This document shows positions 1 through 11,439 of a stretch of 25,393 nt of DNA, one piece after another; within the stretch, counting starts at the first letter, position 1; each line of letters starts with the position of its first letter. A program made the translations under genes and the position numbers. The notes below the pieces were generated by a model. That model made no database searches, had not been told where the DNA came from, and was given only the letters and a program-made list of their open reading frames with translations. Origin of the DNA: Schoenoplectus triqueter (taxonomy: Eukaryota; Streptophyta; Magnoliopsida; Poales; Cyperaceae); the NCBI GenBank assembly GCA_964058805.1, contig CAXKVV010000917.1:1-25393 (forward strand). Reading direction: 5' to 3'.

Positions 1-3000
1 CCTCTTTACACCTCTAGGCTCTCTCGTAAGCTCTATCGGAGCCCAGTATGCCTTCTTTCTCCGAAACCTCTACCCAAATACGTCAACTCCCTATCTAACG
101 CTGCCATGGCGACGGTGCTCATCTCCACCATGACCCAACCCGCTCTTGCTGAGGATCTGGCGCCGCAACAGGCCCCACCTACCTCCCCTCCTGTCCAATT
201 AGAAGCTGCCACCAAGCCCTCCGCTCCTTCTAACCCCTTTGCTCAATCCGTCCTCACTGCACCGCGTCCTCAAGCTAGTGACCTCCCTGAAGGAAGCCAG
301 TGGAGGTACAGTGAATTCTTAAACGCTGTGAAGAAAGGGAAGGTCGAACGGGTCAGATTTGCCAAAGATGGTGGCATCTTGCAATTGTCAGCTGTGGATG
401 GCCGTCGTGCAACCGTCGTTGTGCCCAATGACCCTGATCTGATTGATATTTTGGCAATGAACGGTGTGGATATCTCTGTCTCGGAAGGGGAAGGTGGCAA
501 CGGGCTTTTGAATTTACTTGGTAACTTGTTATTCCCTATTTTGACCTTTGCTGGTCTTTTCTTCCTGTTTCGCCGGGCTCAAGGAGGTGGAGGCGGTGGC
601 CCTGGGGGCCTTGGTGGGCCCATGGACTTTGGCCGATCAAAATCAAAATTCCAAGAGGTGCCTGAGACTGGGGTAAGCTTTGCTGATGTGGCTGGTGCTG
701 ATCAGGCCAAGCTGGAACTCCAAGAAGTGGTAGATTTCTTGAAGAACCCTGACAAATACACCGCACTTGGGGCAAAGATACCTAAGGGATGCCTGCTAGT
801 GGGCCCGCCTGGCACAGGTAAAACCCTATTGGCACGTGCTGTGGCTGGAGAGGCTGGTGTGCCATTCTTCTCTTGTGCTGCATCAGAATTCGTTGAGCTT
901 TTTGTGGGAGTCGGTGCATCTAGAGTTAGGGATTTGTTTGAGAAGGCGAAGTCCAAAGCACCATGCATTGTGTTTATTGATGAAATAGATGCAGTTGGTC
1001 GGCAACGTGGAGCTGGGCTTGGGGGCGGAAATGATGAGAGGGAACAAACAATTAATCAACTCTTGACTGAGATGGATGGTTTCACTGGAAATAGTGGGGT
1101 TATTGTTTTAGCTGCGACTAACCGTCCTGATGTACTTGATTCGGCTCTGCTAAGGCCTGGTCGGTTTGATAGACAGGTCACAGTTGATCGTCCTGATGTT
1201 GCTGGAAGAGTTAAGATTTTGGAGGTATGTCTATTATGCTGTATTTAATTGAGATATGTATTATTTGAGTTTCCTTTGGTGAATATAGTGATTGTTAGTT
1301 TTAACTATATCAGATGGCATGACATTGTTGGTGCCTGCTTCCACTGAGAAATGAAATCGCCACCCACAAATACAATGTAGAAGAATTTTGAGGAAATGTT
1401 CGTCCTAAATTTGATTTGGTTAATTTTATTTTTTTTCATACAGCTGCTTGATTGTATCCATAGTTAGGATAATATACCTATTATAATACACAGAGTGAAC
1501 TAAAGAACTCAAGATATATTATTATATTCCTCATGGTTCATGGATGCATATAATTATCAAAGAATCTCACATGCATCAGGTTCACTCTAGAGGAAAGGCG
1601 CTAGCAAAGGATGTTGACTTTGAGAAAATTGCCAGACGTACTCCAGGGTTCACTGGTGCTGATCTCCAGAACCTCATGAATGAGGCAGCTATTCTGGCCG
1701 CAAGGCGTGAGCTGAAGGAAATAAGCAAGGATGAGATATCTGATGCCTTGGAGAGAATAATTGCTGGGCCTGAGAAGAAGAATGCTGTTGTGTCAGAAGA
1801 GAAGAAGAAGCTGGTAGCCTATCATGGTAGTAAAATCATTCTTACAAACAATGCTTTGCTTTTAAGTTTCATGCGAATTACACAAGCATTTTACCAAATT
1901 TGTGGTGAACTTCTTATATTCTTGACCAAGACCCAATTGCGTATTTGCAAACACATCAACTGTTGTATCAATTCAATTTGAGAAAAAAAAAGTGTGTCAT
2001 TAAGTGCTTGTAATAGTTGTTTTATTGATTGGGCAACTGTTACAAATAGCCAAAAGTTATGAGGTAACACATTTCAAGCATGGAAAATCCTCCATAGTGC
2101 ATTGGCTAAAAATAAGCATGTATATCTGCAAAAGACCTTTATTTTCCTTACATGTTAGTTTTGGACCTTTTCAGAGGCTGGCCATGCATTGGTGGGTGCG
2201 CTAATGCCTGAATATGACCCAGTTGCAAAAATTTCAATTATTCCTAGAGGTCAAGCCGGTGGGCTTACATTCTTTGCCCCTAGCGAAGAAAGGCTTGAGT
2301 CGGGTCTTTACAGCCGGAGCTACCTAGAGAATCAAATGGCCGTGGCCCTTGGTGGAAGGTAAAATATTTGCATAATATTTTTGTTTTTCTATTTTAAACT
2401 TTCACACACATGACAGTAATGCCCTTTCTACTTTCTGGCAGAGTGGCTGAGGAGGTAATATTTGGACAGGATAATGTGACAACAGGAGCATCCAATGACT
2501 TCATGCAAGTCTCACGGGTTGCCAGGCAAATGGTGGAAAGGTTTGGATTCAGTAAAAAGATTGGCCAGGTTGCTATTGGTGGACCCGGTGGCAACCCATT
2601 CTTGGGTCAGCAGGTGTTTTTCTTGTCATCTAACTGATGTGTCAATCTTTCTACTTCTGAAATTACCATGTTCTGTAGAATTGACAAAAATAACTGTGAT
2701 TATATTCGCATCTTGCATGCTGCACCATTTTTTTATATATGTGCTGATGTTTTTGCTTAATTGTTGGGTGTCTGAAAAATTCTATAGGGATAATGCAAAA
2801 TTCAGAGAAACTTCTATTGTTTTCAGTGCAAGACATTTTATAAGTGTTTATGGAAAGTATTGCTATAAGTTTGTGGTAGAAAAGCTATGTTTTGTTAGGA
2901 TTAGTCTCTTGATCTCATACTTTGCATCAAGTAACTGACATATCTCTGCTACTTTTGGTGCACAGATGTCAAGCCAGAAGGATTACTCAATGGCTACGGC

Positions 3001-3187
3001 TGATGTAGTTGATGCCGAGGTTAGGGAACTTGTTGAGAGTGCTTACTCACGGGCAACACAAATCGTAACCACACATATTGACATCCTTCACAAGCTTGCA
3101 CAGCTTCTGATTGAGAAGGAGACTGTTGATGGTGAGGAGTTCATGAGCTTGTTCATTGATGGCAAGGCTGAGCTCTTTGTTGCTTGA
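1..3187 (+). CDS. FTSH1: Thylakoid FtsH zinc metalloprotease, type A, 5'-partial
   Basis: ATP-dependent membrane protease of the thylakoid. In the family, type-A (FtsH1/5) and type-B (FtsH2/8) subunits form hexamers that remove damaged photosystem II D1 protein. Five exons are visible: 1-1224, 1580-1826, 2175-2358, 2442-2613 and 2966-3187, all with GT/AG borders and consistent phase, giving 682 residues. The frame is open back to base 1, so the ATG at 106 is internal and about 20-35 residues of plastid transit peptide lie outside. An ALA-ED thylakoid signal cleavage site is near residue 50 and a membrane segment at 169-190. Walker A GPPGTGKT is at 268-275, Walker B IVFIDE at 323-328, the second region of homology at about 372-392, and zinc ligands HEAGH at 490-494 and Asp571 in SND. 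The HEAGH codons are split by intron 2. All catalytic residues are present and the gene looks functional. Confidence 0.96.
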
Positions 3188-3600
3188 TGTGTTAGTCAAG
3201 TTTGATCATCATACTTTCTTCATACACTCTGATTTGTGTAAAGAGAGAGAGCTATGTGGGTTAAGTCTCAGTAGGGTTTTGGTGTATAATTGTTTTTTGT
3301 TTAGGGTTCTTTTGTTTGATAGAATACACATTTAGAAAATAATTCAATCTTTAGTGTTCTCTTGAGTGTTTATAGTATTCATAGTGCATTCCTGCTGTTA
3401 GGACTATTATCAGCAAGCAATCATCCTTTGTTGTTCTTATTATCAAAATTACAAGGTTTAAAAATTGTTATACGGGTAGAGGGAAAAAAAAGAGGGGATT
3501 GTATACTGCAACAGAAGATTATGTATAAAAGCTCTGCCCAAAATCTTGTCAAAATGTGCCATAAATTCTACTTTTTGTAAACTCTTCTTCATTTACATAA
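3188..3600 (+). other. FtsH 3' UTR and gap to the convergent pseudogene
   Basis: This is AT-rich non-coding sequence after the TGA stop. A poly(A)-type signal region (AAAATAATTCAAT near 3335-3350) fits a 3' UTR of about 150-200 bases. The FtsH gene and the downstream DUF630/632 relic converge tail to tail here. I see no other gene. Confidence 0.5.
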
Positions 3601-4329
3601 CTAGCAACTATCTTCTTCAGAATGCATATGAAGCTCTTTATATGGCCTTGCATTAGCTGATGCAAATTCATCCATGCTTTCAAATATTTCCCTTAAAATT
3701 GGTTTCAAGCTGTGGGTATCAGGAACTGATCCTGAGTTCATTCCTATTCTGAATAAATATGCATTGTTGTGGCTGAACAATGACTTCAATTTTATTTCTT
3801 TTGCTTCCAGTTCCTCGTGTAACAATATCCCGTCTCTGTCCATTCTGCGAATGTCTTTTAGGTCCTTGTTAGCTGTTAAAATCTGGTGTATTTCAAGATT
3901 TTTCTTTTCCCATGACTGAACAACTCCATTATAAAGAGTGTTTATAGCTTGAACTGTGGTACCTTCTGAGAAATTATGTATAATTTCTGACCAGTTGTTT
4001 AAGCTAATAAAAACTGGTGATAACCCTAATCGTCCGGTGAGAACGGCGCTGGTCCATCTTCAGTTATTTCAGGTTCGTAATTCAGACCAGTCTTCAGCCA
4101 TCTGTTCAGAAAATGAACATAATTTCTTTGAGCATGGATCCATGCTAAGAAGCTGCTGCTCCAGCTAAGTAAATCCAGTTGCAGCTGTTTTGTTGATTCC
4201 ATTTGTAAATTGCTAAGATTTAATCCATGAAGGATTATAGAGTCTAATGTTTTTGCTTGTGATATCGCTTGCAACTGAGCTTGCTGACATTCAAGCATGA
4301 TTTCCCACATTTTCATCAGCATGTGAGGT

Positions 4330-4889
4330 TATTTTTTTTATCAGTAGCGATCTTTTAAAAAGTTATCAAAGGAAAAAAAATAATATGGAAAAGTTGAGAG
4401 TTATTATTATGCTCAAGCTGACATAAAAAATAATAAGATGCATTTCTCCAAAGTCCATTAACAAATAAACATATGCTTTTTCCCCCCTGCAAATTATAGT
4501 TACGAATAGCCTACTTTTAAACAAAAGAAGATTGTTTGCTTGCATCTCCACAAGAAAACTATCGTTTCAATAAAATAAGGTGGAAGTTAAAAGGATCGAG
4601 AGAGAACAAGACGAAAAAATTAAGTAAAATTGGGTATATACCGTAAATTTTAATTTGGATATTCAACCCTTTAAATTTAAAAATTAAGTATTTATCCTTT
4701 AAAATGTCAAAATTTTAAATATTTATCCATAACTAGTATTATCCTCATAAAAATCAAATTAACAATAAATTAAAATTATAATAAAATAAAAATACCTCTC
4801 TATATTTTTTTCGTCCTCCATATAACTTGCACCGCAACAAAATCAACGACGATGCATTGAATTAAATATATCAGTGCAATACTGTAATG
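4330..4889. other. AT-rich, intron-like stretch inside the pseudogene
   Basis: This stretch lies between DUF632 fragments and is very AT-rich. Around 4630-4790 are runs such as AAATTTTAAATATTTATCC that resemble degraded MITE or intron sequence. I searched the minus strand for the missing DUF632 core (tryptophan-containing WEKKLY motif and DEELWPQL motif) and could not find it. Confidence 0.4.
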
Positions 4890-5380
4890 ACATAATATGG
4901 TTTTATTAACCTTTTCTACTGGAGTCTTTGAAGTAAGGTCTTTTTCTGTCAGCTATTCAATTATACTGACTGAAAGAGAAGGGAGACAGAATGAAGCGCA
5001 TAGGGATGATGGGCAGCTCGGGCAGGTCTCGGTCAGGGATAATTCAATTCATAACGAAGGGCCTATTAAAGAGACGTTGTCCGAACGGGAAGCGCCAACA
5101 GATACTAAATTCGACGGCTCCAATTTAAATATGACTGACGTGGCACATCGTCGTTAATTTAGTTTAGATCTTAGAATTTAAGATTGATTCTTGTAATAAT
5201 TCTTTTATGTTGATTATCGCCTATATATAGGCTATGTAATTGCACAAGAATGATATGGAAAATTATAATTTTGTTAGTTCCACATCCCAAAGCTCAGTTC
5301 CGCCATTTTCAAATTCTTCGATTAGCTTGCTAATCGATCCAATTCCCTTGAATACGCCTGAATTCTCATTCAGATGTATT
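4890..5380 (+). mobile_element. Possible LTR-retroelement fragment
   Basis: This less AT-rich block abuts the DUF632 start fragment. It has an open frame of 86 codons (4897-5157) that I cannot assign. A promoter-like CTATATATAGGC follows (about 5220-5231), then an A-rich segment with ACAAGAATGATATGG, reminiscent of the R/U5 part of a plant LTR. No second LTR, primer-binding site or gag/pol motif is visible, so the assignment is tentative. A minus-strand frame at 5255-5382 is also open, but it does not match DUF632. Confidence 0.3.
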
Positions 5381-5475
5381 ACATTTTCCTGCCTCAAGCA
5401 GCACCTCCACGGCCTGGACCACATCTGCCGCTCTCTTGAACTGTTTTTTGATCTCTAATACAACCTCCACACAAC

Positions 5476-5835
5476 TGGCGGATTTAGGATTTTGATTAGG
5501 GGGGGGGCATTATCGGATTGTAATAGTTTATCTGGTTCAAATCCATTAACTAATCGGGTACTAAATAAAAAAATTAATAATTTAATATATATACTTAATT
5601 AATAAATTTTTTTATTAAATAATAACATTTTATATATTAAAATAACAATAAAATAAAGCTCAAGTAATAGATAATCAAGTTGATGAAGAAAGTTTTCGAT
5701 TAAGGAACTTTATATTTTGATATTTTTGCATAATTATTTCATTATGCACGATATTAAATATTTTTTTCTCAATAAAATTAACTAGACAATTCAGGGGGAG
5801 CAAAACAAATTTTCAGAGGGCACATACCGAAAACA
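5476..5835. mobile_element. Transposon fragment with GGCGGATTTAGGATTTT...GGGGGGGGG end
   Basis: This AT-rich segment separates the DUF630 exon from the DUF632 start. One end reads TGGCGGATTTAGGATTTTGA followed shortly by nine Gs. The other has CAGGGGGAGCAAAACAAATT. Ends of this GGCGGA...GGGG type are common on dispersed plant repeats. A similar start (GGGGCGGAACTATAC) occurs at about 21342. I could not find a clean target-site duplication. Confidence 0.45.
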
Positions 5836-6819
5836 TTACCGAAAAACACTATTTTTCATGGAAAACCCTAGTTGGAGGTGGAGCAACCGACTCTTCTTCG
5901 ACCTCTCTCCGCATCTCTTTTGAATGAAATTCTCTCCCAAAGCTAATTCTTACACTTCTCTCACCATCACTACTACCTCTTGCACTATCCGACTTTAACT
6001 TGCGATCAACATCTTCTTCTTCTTTCATTTTTTCTATCCTTTTACTTGCCTGTGCAGATATACCGCGCTCACTTTCATCTTTCACCTCTTCCAATTCAGG
6101 AATTCCTTCCTCTTCTCTTACCTTTCTGAAGATTGTGTTAGGCATATAAGAATCATAATACATATCATAGTTGCCAAATGGATTGAGAAAATCCCACGGT
6201 GACCTGTCTGTCGAAGGCGGGTCCATGGTTGGAGGCGTAATATAATCTTTGGGCTGTGTAGCACTTGACCCTGAAATTCTGTTGCTACCAGTAGAAGGCA
6301 TAGAGAAGTTAAAGAAACTAGCCATTGATGGCATCCCGTAGTTCATAGGTGGATAAGGGACAAAATTGGAATTTTGTTCTGGGTACTGGTATGGGGCAAA
6401 GTTGTAATTCTGCAATTGTGGTGATGATCCTGGGCTTTTTGGATCCTGCTCAGCGTAGACTGACGGTGGCTGGGGATGGTGTTTTGAGGAAACCAATGGT
6501 GGCTGGTGATGGTGCTTTGATTGGTTGATGACGACATCAGAATGCCTGACATGACTCGACTCTGAACTGGCTGAGTCGAACTGAATATGGGACCTGCCAG
6601 ACGGCATGCTTCTGCTGAATAGCACTGGAGGGCCATGGGAGACTGCAGGACGGAGAAATTCATGCAAGGAGGAGGCAAGAGAACGAAGTGCTAACCCATA
6701 TTCTGCATGAGCATCTGCCATGATGTATCTGTAGTAAATAGCTTCACGGATGAAGTGGCACCGGTTTTGGCAGTGCTCTACTGTGGTTTGGTCCTCTTTT
6801 TTGAGATCGTGCAACTCAT

Positions 6820-8566
6820 ACTGTGGAAGTTTAAGCTCAAAAGGCAGCTGGAGTGATGAAATTACTAGTTTCTATTAAAGAGAAAAGGGGAAGCAGGAAG
6901 GTGGAATCTTGGTAAATTATTTAAGTCTGGTTTCTGGTGAGAGTAGAGAGAAGTAGAGAGATGGAAAAGAAGTAGTCATCATCGACATCTCTTTGGTACA
7001 AAAAGGTACGTTTTCTTTTGCTTTTAGTAGTTCTAGTTAGCATATATAGACGATATCAGAGATGAGAATAAGAAAAAACAAGGGTAAAAAATTGAAGAGT
7101 GTGCTTGTTTTATGGGGGTTTTAGGAGAACAAGTTGGAAGAGGATTATGTCATTGATTGTGATTGAGGTTGTTTGTCTGGATTTGAGATGAGATGATTAA
7201 AAAATCACATGTAATGTAATATGTGTAATTAGAAATTTGGGACCATCAAAATTATTAATTATTAGATATGCTAGTTCCAACATATTTCTTTTTCAGGTGG
7301 TGGCATCTCAGAATTGGTTGCCCATATTATGGAACTGTATAAAATGAATTAAAATTAATCTTTTGAATGGTTATATATGTATCCAGGATATTTTGATTAT
7401 CAAGTACTTGGAGTAAATACCAGCAGAGATTAAACAAATGTCAATTGCAATATCTGTATTGCAAAAGAACGACAATCTTCACGGAGACATGATTTGACAT
7501 CTTCAACACTGCCAATGCACCTGCATCTGATATTGATTGATATTTTGGTTTTATATTTTTATCTTAAGTTGCATGAATGAAGACAATTAGTCCACGTAAT
7601 GATGCAAATTTTCATTCATTTAATTTCAAGAGCACACAGCACACTGGAATGCTCCGTCACCATATTTATGTTTTGTGGGCCAAGATGGAACTGATCTCAT
7701 CTGATTAATGTAGATTCCTGCGCTTTTTGAATTGTCATGAGAAATTCAAGTTTTGAGATATATAAATATTCGTGTCATTGTTCGGGCTCTTTGTGGAGGT
7801 GGTCTGAATTGATCCAAAAAAGTACCCTTGTTTCAACGAGATCACATGGGCTTCTGGAATTGATGTTAGACCCATATGTTAGCATCTACATTTGACAAGT
7901 CATCTTTAACATTTTCTATGGGCTTTTTTTGAAGTTGTATGAGTAGACAAATAAAATAAAATATTCATCCAGAAAAGCCTATTTTTCTTCCTATGCAATA
8001 TAAGGCCCATCATCATCATCATCATCAACGTCATTAGCGTATATTTATTTTTGATGAAGAATTCCCATGTTCTGGTTCAAAAAATGGACATTTTCATACC
8101 ATGTTGCATTCACTATTGAGTTGAAAATTTGCATTGTATTTGTAGGGAACTAAGCGCCACAAAAATAGGTAAAATATGATCAAGAATAATGACACTTTTT
8201 TTTGGTAGTGTTAATGCGTTTGTATCATCATTTAATTGATCAGGACAAATTGTTCATATATACATACGAACTCTTGTACATCATTATGTATATTCTTAAT
8301 TAACTTGTCCGTTGCCCATTTTGAAGCCTTATCAGTATAAAATACATAATTATTAAACGAAGTTCGAGGAAATTGATTTCTGAATCATTGCAAATTAAGA
8401 TAGAAGAAAATAAAGGGAAATTATGAAAATAGCAAGTGCTTCCTTGGATGCTGAAGACAAATTTCCTTTCTAAAATGATACTAAATTTATTGTTGCTACA
8501 GAAATTATACAAGAACATAAATCACTCTCTCTTCCTGAAAAGTTTCTATTAATCAAACTTCTAATC
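6820..8566. other. Intergenic region, no gene seen
   Basis: The part next to 6820 (to about 7000) is pyrimidine-rich on the minus strand and could be the old leader and promoter of the DUF630/632 gene. The remainder is AT-rich with no coding frame of convincing composition. A short (CAT)6 microsatellite occurs at 8008-8025. The last 300 bases include the 3' flank of the downstream minus-strand DUF241 gene. Confidence 0.5.
8008..8025. repeat. (CAT)6 microsatellite
   Basis: Six perfect CAT units lie in otherwise unique intergenic sequence. Confidence 0.9.
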
Positions 8567-9340
8567 TTAGAAGGAGAGAGATACAACATTTAACAGTGAA
8601 ACTCGAGCTCTAACCAAACTCCGAAACACTCTTTCGCTGCCGCTCTCCAAATCCAGGACACATTCTTCCAATGCCTCCAATCTATCCGTGGTCACTGCTT
8701 CCTTCTCCTCCTCTGAGCACTTCCTTTTGAACAGTGAAATTCTACTTGAACCCATTGCCACCATAGCACTAGAAGCTGCTGCTGCAGAAGAAGATATCGA
8801 CACGACTTTTGACAGTGCCTCCACTGATACCAGTGCAGCCACAGTTATGGCCTCTCTTACAATAGTACCTATCTCTATATCAGAAGTGCCACCACCACTT
8901 GAGACATGTCGTACAGTGGCAGCGAGCTGGCAGATCTCTTTATCTATTTGCCTTTGAGTTTTGACAGAGGTGGCTAACCATGTTGCATCATGCCGTCTTA
9001 ATGCAGATTGCAACTCAGCATGGTTTTGTTTGAGCAAGATTGCGACTGATCTAACAGATCCATAAACATCAGCAAGGCAGAGAAGGTCGTCAAGGAGCCG
9101 ATCAGTGCATTCGGCACTATAGAAAGATTCTCTTGATTCAGGAAGATTAAGAACTTGTTCAACTGTCAAAATCAGTTCGTCTATGAGGCGAAGCGCGGTA
9201 GCAGGAGCAGGATCACGATCGGAGTGAGCCAGCCAGGTGTATGCCGCATGGATCGCAACCTCGAGATGCGAGACGAGCGGGTGCATCAAGCAAGGAAGAC
9301 TAGAAGTGCGGTAGTGTGAGCCGCTGAAACCAGGCACCAT
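8567..9340 (-). CDS. DUF241 protein, copy 1
   Basis: Plant-specific DUF241 family member (PF03087; related to BPS1-like proteins) of unknown biochemical function, intronless as is usual for the family, 257 residues. The N-terminal HYRTSSLPCLMHPL (residues 9-22) matches the family's YHxRSxSLPSRxHPL signature. LLDDLLCLADVYGSV (82-96) and a charged helix with QSALRRHD (111-118) follow, then an alanine- and serine-rich hydrophobic stretch (about 163-197). The conserved C-terminal block LEECVLDLESGSERVFRSLV runs over 224-243 and ends near RVSLLN. The ATG at 9340 places the signature at the usual distance from the N-terminus. No signal peptide is evident. The second copy 8 kb away (17269-18105) shares the same blocks but is clearly diverged, so the duplication is not recent. 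Confidence 0.9.
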   Translation of the reverse strand: MVPGFSGSHYRTSSLPCLMHPLVSHLEVAIHAAYTWLAHSDRDPAPATALRLIDELILTVEQVLNLPESRESFYSAECTDRLLDDLLCLADVYGSVRSVAILLKQNHAELQSALRRHDATWLATSVKTQRQIDKEICQLAATVRHVSSGGGTSDIEIGTIVREAITVAALVSVEALSKVVSISSSAAAASSAMVAMGSSRISLFKRKCSEEEKEAVTTDRLEALEECVLDLESGSERVFRSLVRARVSLLNVVSLSF

Positions 9341-9496
9341 TTTTCCTTCTTGGTTGATTGTTGTATCCTTGAATTAATATATTTATGGCTGAAAAATTGT
9401 TTGTAGTTCAGCAATGGGCTAATTAGGTCTTGGTTTGTAAATTGTAATCCAGTTTGTTGGAGATGAGTAAGATGGATTGCGGCTTGCGGGATATAA

Positions 9497-9516
9497 AGAG
9501 AGAGAGAGAGAGAGAG
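9497..9516. repeat. (AG)10 microsatellite in the DUF241-1 leader/promoter
   Basis: Ten perfect AG units (CT on the gene strand) lie about 160 bases upstream of the ATG at 9340. CT/GA tracts are common in plant 5' leaders and can bind BPC-type GAGA factors. Any regulatory role here is inference. Confidence 0.85.
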
Positions 9517-9554
9517 GTGGTTGCGCGTGAGTACATATGAGTTGTATTTTGTTT

Positions 9555-9564
9555 CTTTATAATA
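9555..9564 (-). promoter_or_regulatory. Possible TATA box for DUF241 copy 1
   Basis: TATTATAAAG on the minus strand, about 215 bases before the ATG. It would give a leader of roughly 180 bases containing the CT tract. The call rests on sequence match and position only. Confidence 0.3.
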
Positions 9565-9569
9565 TGGAC

Positions 9570-11430
9570 ATAGAAAAATAGAAGAAGAAATCAGAGGCGC
9601 ACGAGTGGGTGAAGAAAGTGAGAGGTTGAGGTAGTAGGAGACAAAACTATGATCCGCGAATAAAGCTGCTGATACTGAGCTTCTTCCTGTTTTTTTCTTA
9701 TTATTTTATTTCTTCTTTAAGTTGGAACTTTAGAGGAGATCTCTGCAGCTGCCTCGAAGTATCACTCAAATTTCACCACATATAGTTTCTTACCATTATC
9801 ATGCTATTTTTAGTTTTTTTTATTATTTTTTGATGAACTATTGGAAAATGGAAATCATCAACCTTCTTTTGTTTTGTCGTTAATGGTTGTCCCGCACAAT
9901 GCAAAATTTTAAAAACAATTACTTGTTTTTATTTCAACTATAAAAAATAAATATAGATGATAGATAAAATAAAAAAAATAACCATAATTTGTGTGACTGT
10001 CATTTTTGCTTTTAAGTAGCATGCATGTACGTGCAATGTACGACCTTGCGCGTATCTGACGAAACTTCGCTTTATTTTCCTAGTGAAGCGCCGTTGCATA
10101 ATCTACTTCTTCTAAATTATGAGGACATCTGAGCTGTAACGCCATGCTCTGTTTTTGTCCTGTTTGGAGTATTACCAATTAAATACAGCGCATGAGGGAA
10201 TCTCTATAATTTTGTAATGAAGTTTGACCTGAGAAACAGCCACACCAGATCGCTTGCCAGAATATATATAAAACCAGAGGAGACCTGGTATATGCAAAAA
10301 TTGGATATTAATTTATCTGGATGCTGAGTTTCTGGTACGTGACATGAAAACAAAGCATAGCTGTCTTCCTTCATAAGCCACCACGTAACCTCTGTTCTCC
10401 TAATTAAAAATTATTATTGAGTTTGTAGGTGATCCTTTTAGGATTACTTGGATTAGGAGAGAGATGTTTAGGTTGCCTGGAGACATAACAAATTAGGTGG
10501 TTGTATTGTATTCTTCTATGGGTGCACATAAGCACATTGCTTGGTCTATACTCTGTGCTCCATTCCTGTTAGGCATACTGCTGCTATAATTTGGATACCA
10601 AAAGTATTATATTTGTAGATTTGTGGAATAAAACACCGAGTACAAGTCCCTATCAAGGGACCTCACGGTCTCTATAGTGGGATTGTTACGATTGTAATTA
10701 AATATATATATAAACGCTCAATGGAGGTCTATGTCGGTGACTCGAAACATGATTATTCTGGTAAAAATCGGTATCAGAATATCTAGTATATTGTAATATA
10801 AGGATCTCTTGTGACATCAATTCCTCAACATGGTGTGTCGGGTTACTGACAGTGCAATTTAAAATTATATTTTTAACAGAAATTTCTCGTTTATTCAAAC
10901 TTCTGAGCTTAATGTGTGTCTGTCTGCTGAGACAGAGGGTACTGGAATAACGTGGAAACTGCGCACATATGTTTTTCTCTGTGTTTGGGGTGTTTGTACG
11001 GCACTTAGTACTGGAAGTACTTTTCTTTTTGCTCTGAAACAATGAAAATATATTGTTTCTTTATTATTTATTAGATGGACACTGGACAGCATGGATGATG
11101 GATATATGCCTGCTTCACTGGCTGAGGACAAGACTAATCTGGAACCAATATTACAAAATTAATCACCATAGGATAAATTAAATCAAATGTGTACTCCGCA
11201 GATGCCAGCAGGACTGTCCGTGTACGGATCAAAATTTCAGATCAGATCCCAGCTTGAACTCAGAAATCAGATCCAGCCAGAACATGTCACTGATTAATTA
11301 GTTACTCGTCAAATAACTAGATGCAGGAATTATTGATATGATAATTTCCAATTTTTACCGAGAAAAATATTATCTTGTGTATTTCATTATGAGACTTAAG
11401 AACATTGAATGAAAGTATCTTCTAAATTTT
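9570..11430. other. Intergenic region, no gene seen
   Basis: AT-rich, with no convincing coding frame. The open minus-strand frames around 10698-11131 have neither recognisable motifs nor coding-like composition. The part from 10620 to 10880 is slightly suggestive of retroelement debris (ATATATATATAAACGC, then GGTATCAGAAT, a weak match to the tRNA-Met primer site), but no LTR pair is visible. Confidence 0.45.
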
Positions 11431-11439
11431 AAATATATA

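Larger units (their letters stand above)
3601..6819 (-). pseudogene. Broken DUF630/DUF632 (NRG2/REL2-type) gene
   Basis: Intact relatives carry N-terminal DUF630, a low-complexity middle and C-terminal DUF632; characterised members include the nitrate regulator NRG2 and rice REL2. Pieces on the minus strand, in order: ATG at 6819 giving MSCTISK; DUF630 (VEHCQNRCHFIREAIYYRY) in another frame to 5849, including the typical WDFLNPF motif; the DUF632 start (EVVLEIKKQFKRA) at 5383-5470; late DUF632 (MKMWEIMLECQQAQ and IHAQRNYVHFLNRWL) at 4026-4322; and its C-terminal part at 3601-4025, ending in a normal stop. Lesions: a frame change at an A6 run (6797-6802), a one-base loss near 4033-4036, no AG acceptor before the 4322 piece, no recognisable DUF632 core (the WEKKLYDEVK region), and transposon-like sequence at about 4890-5380 and 5476-5835. 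A living gene with assembly errors and unusual introns is less likely, because independent lesions coincide. Confidence 0.8.

Noticed and set aside
106..108. ATG at 106 as the FtsH start
   Set aside because: The frame is open upstream to base 1 with transit-peptide-like residues, and starting here would remove most of the plastid targeting sequence.
1225..1248. Continuation of FtsH exon 1 to the stop at 1248
   Set aside because: A GTATGT donor at 1225 and the acceptor at 1579 join the conserved KILE and VHSRGK residues; the extra residues are intron.
5255..5382. Open minus-strand frame after the DUF632 start (LIEEFENGGTELWDV)
   Set aside because: It does not match DUF632 and would require reading through a likely GT donor in another frame; more likely intron or retroelement sequence.
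10698..11131. Two overlapping minus-strand frames of 114 and 78 codons
   Set aside because: They have no recognisable domain, are AT-driven, lack a supporting gene structure, and one has no clear ATG context.
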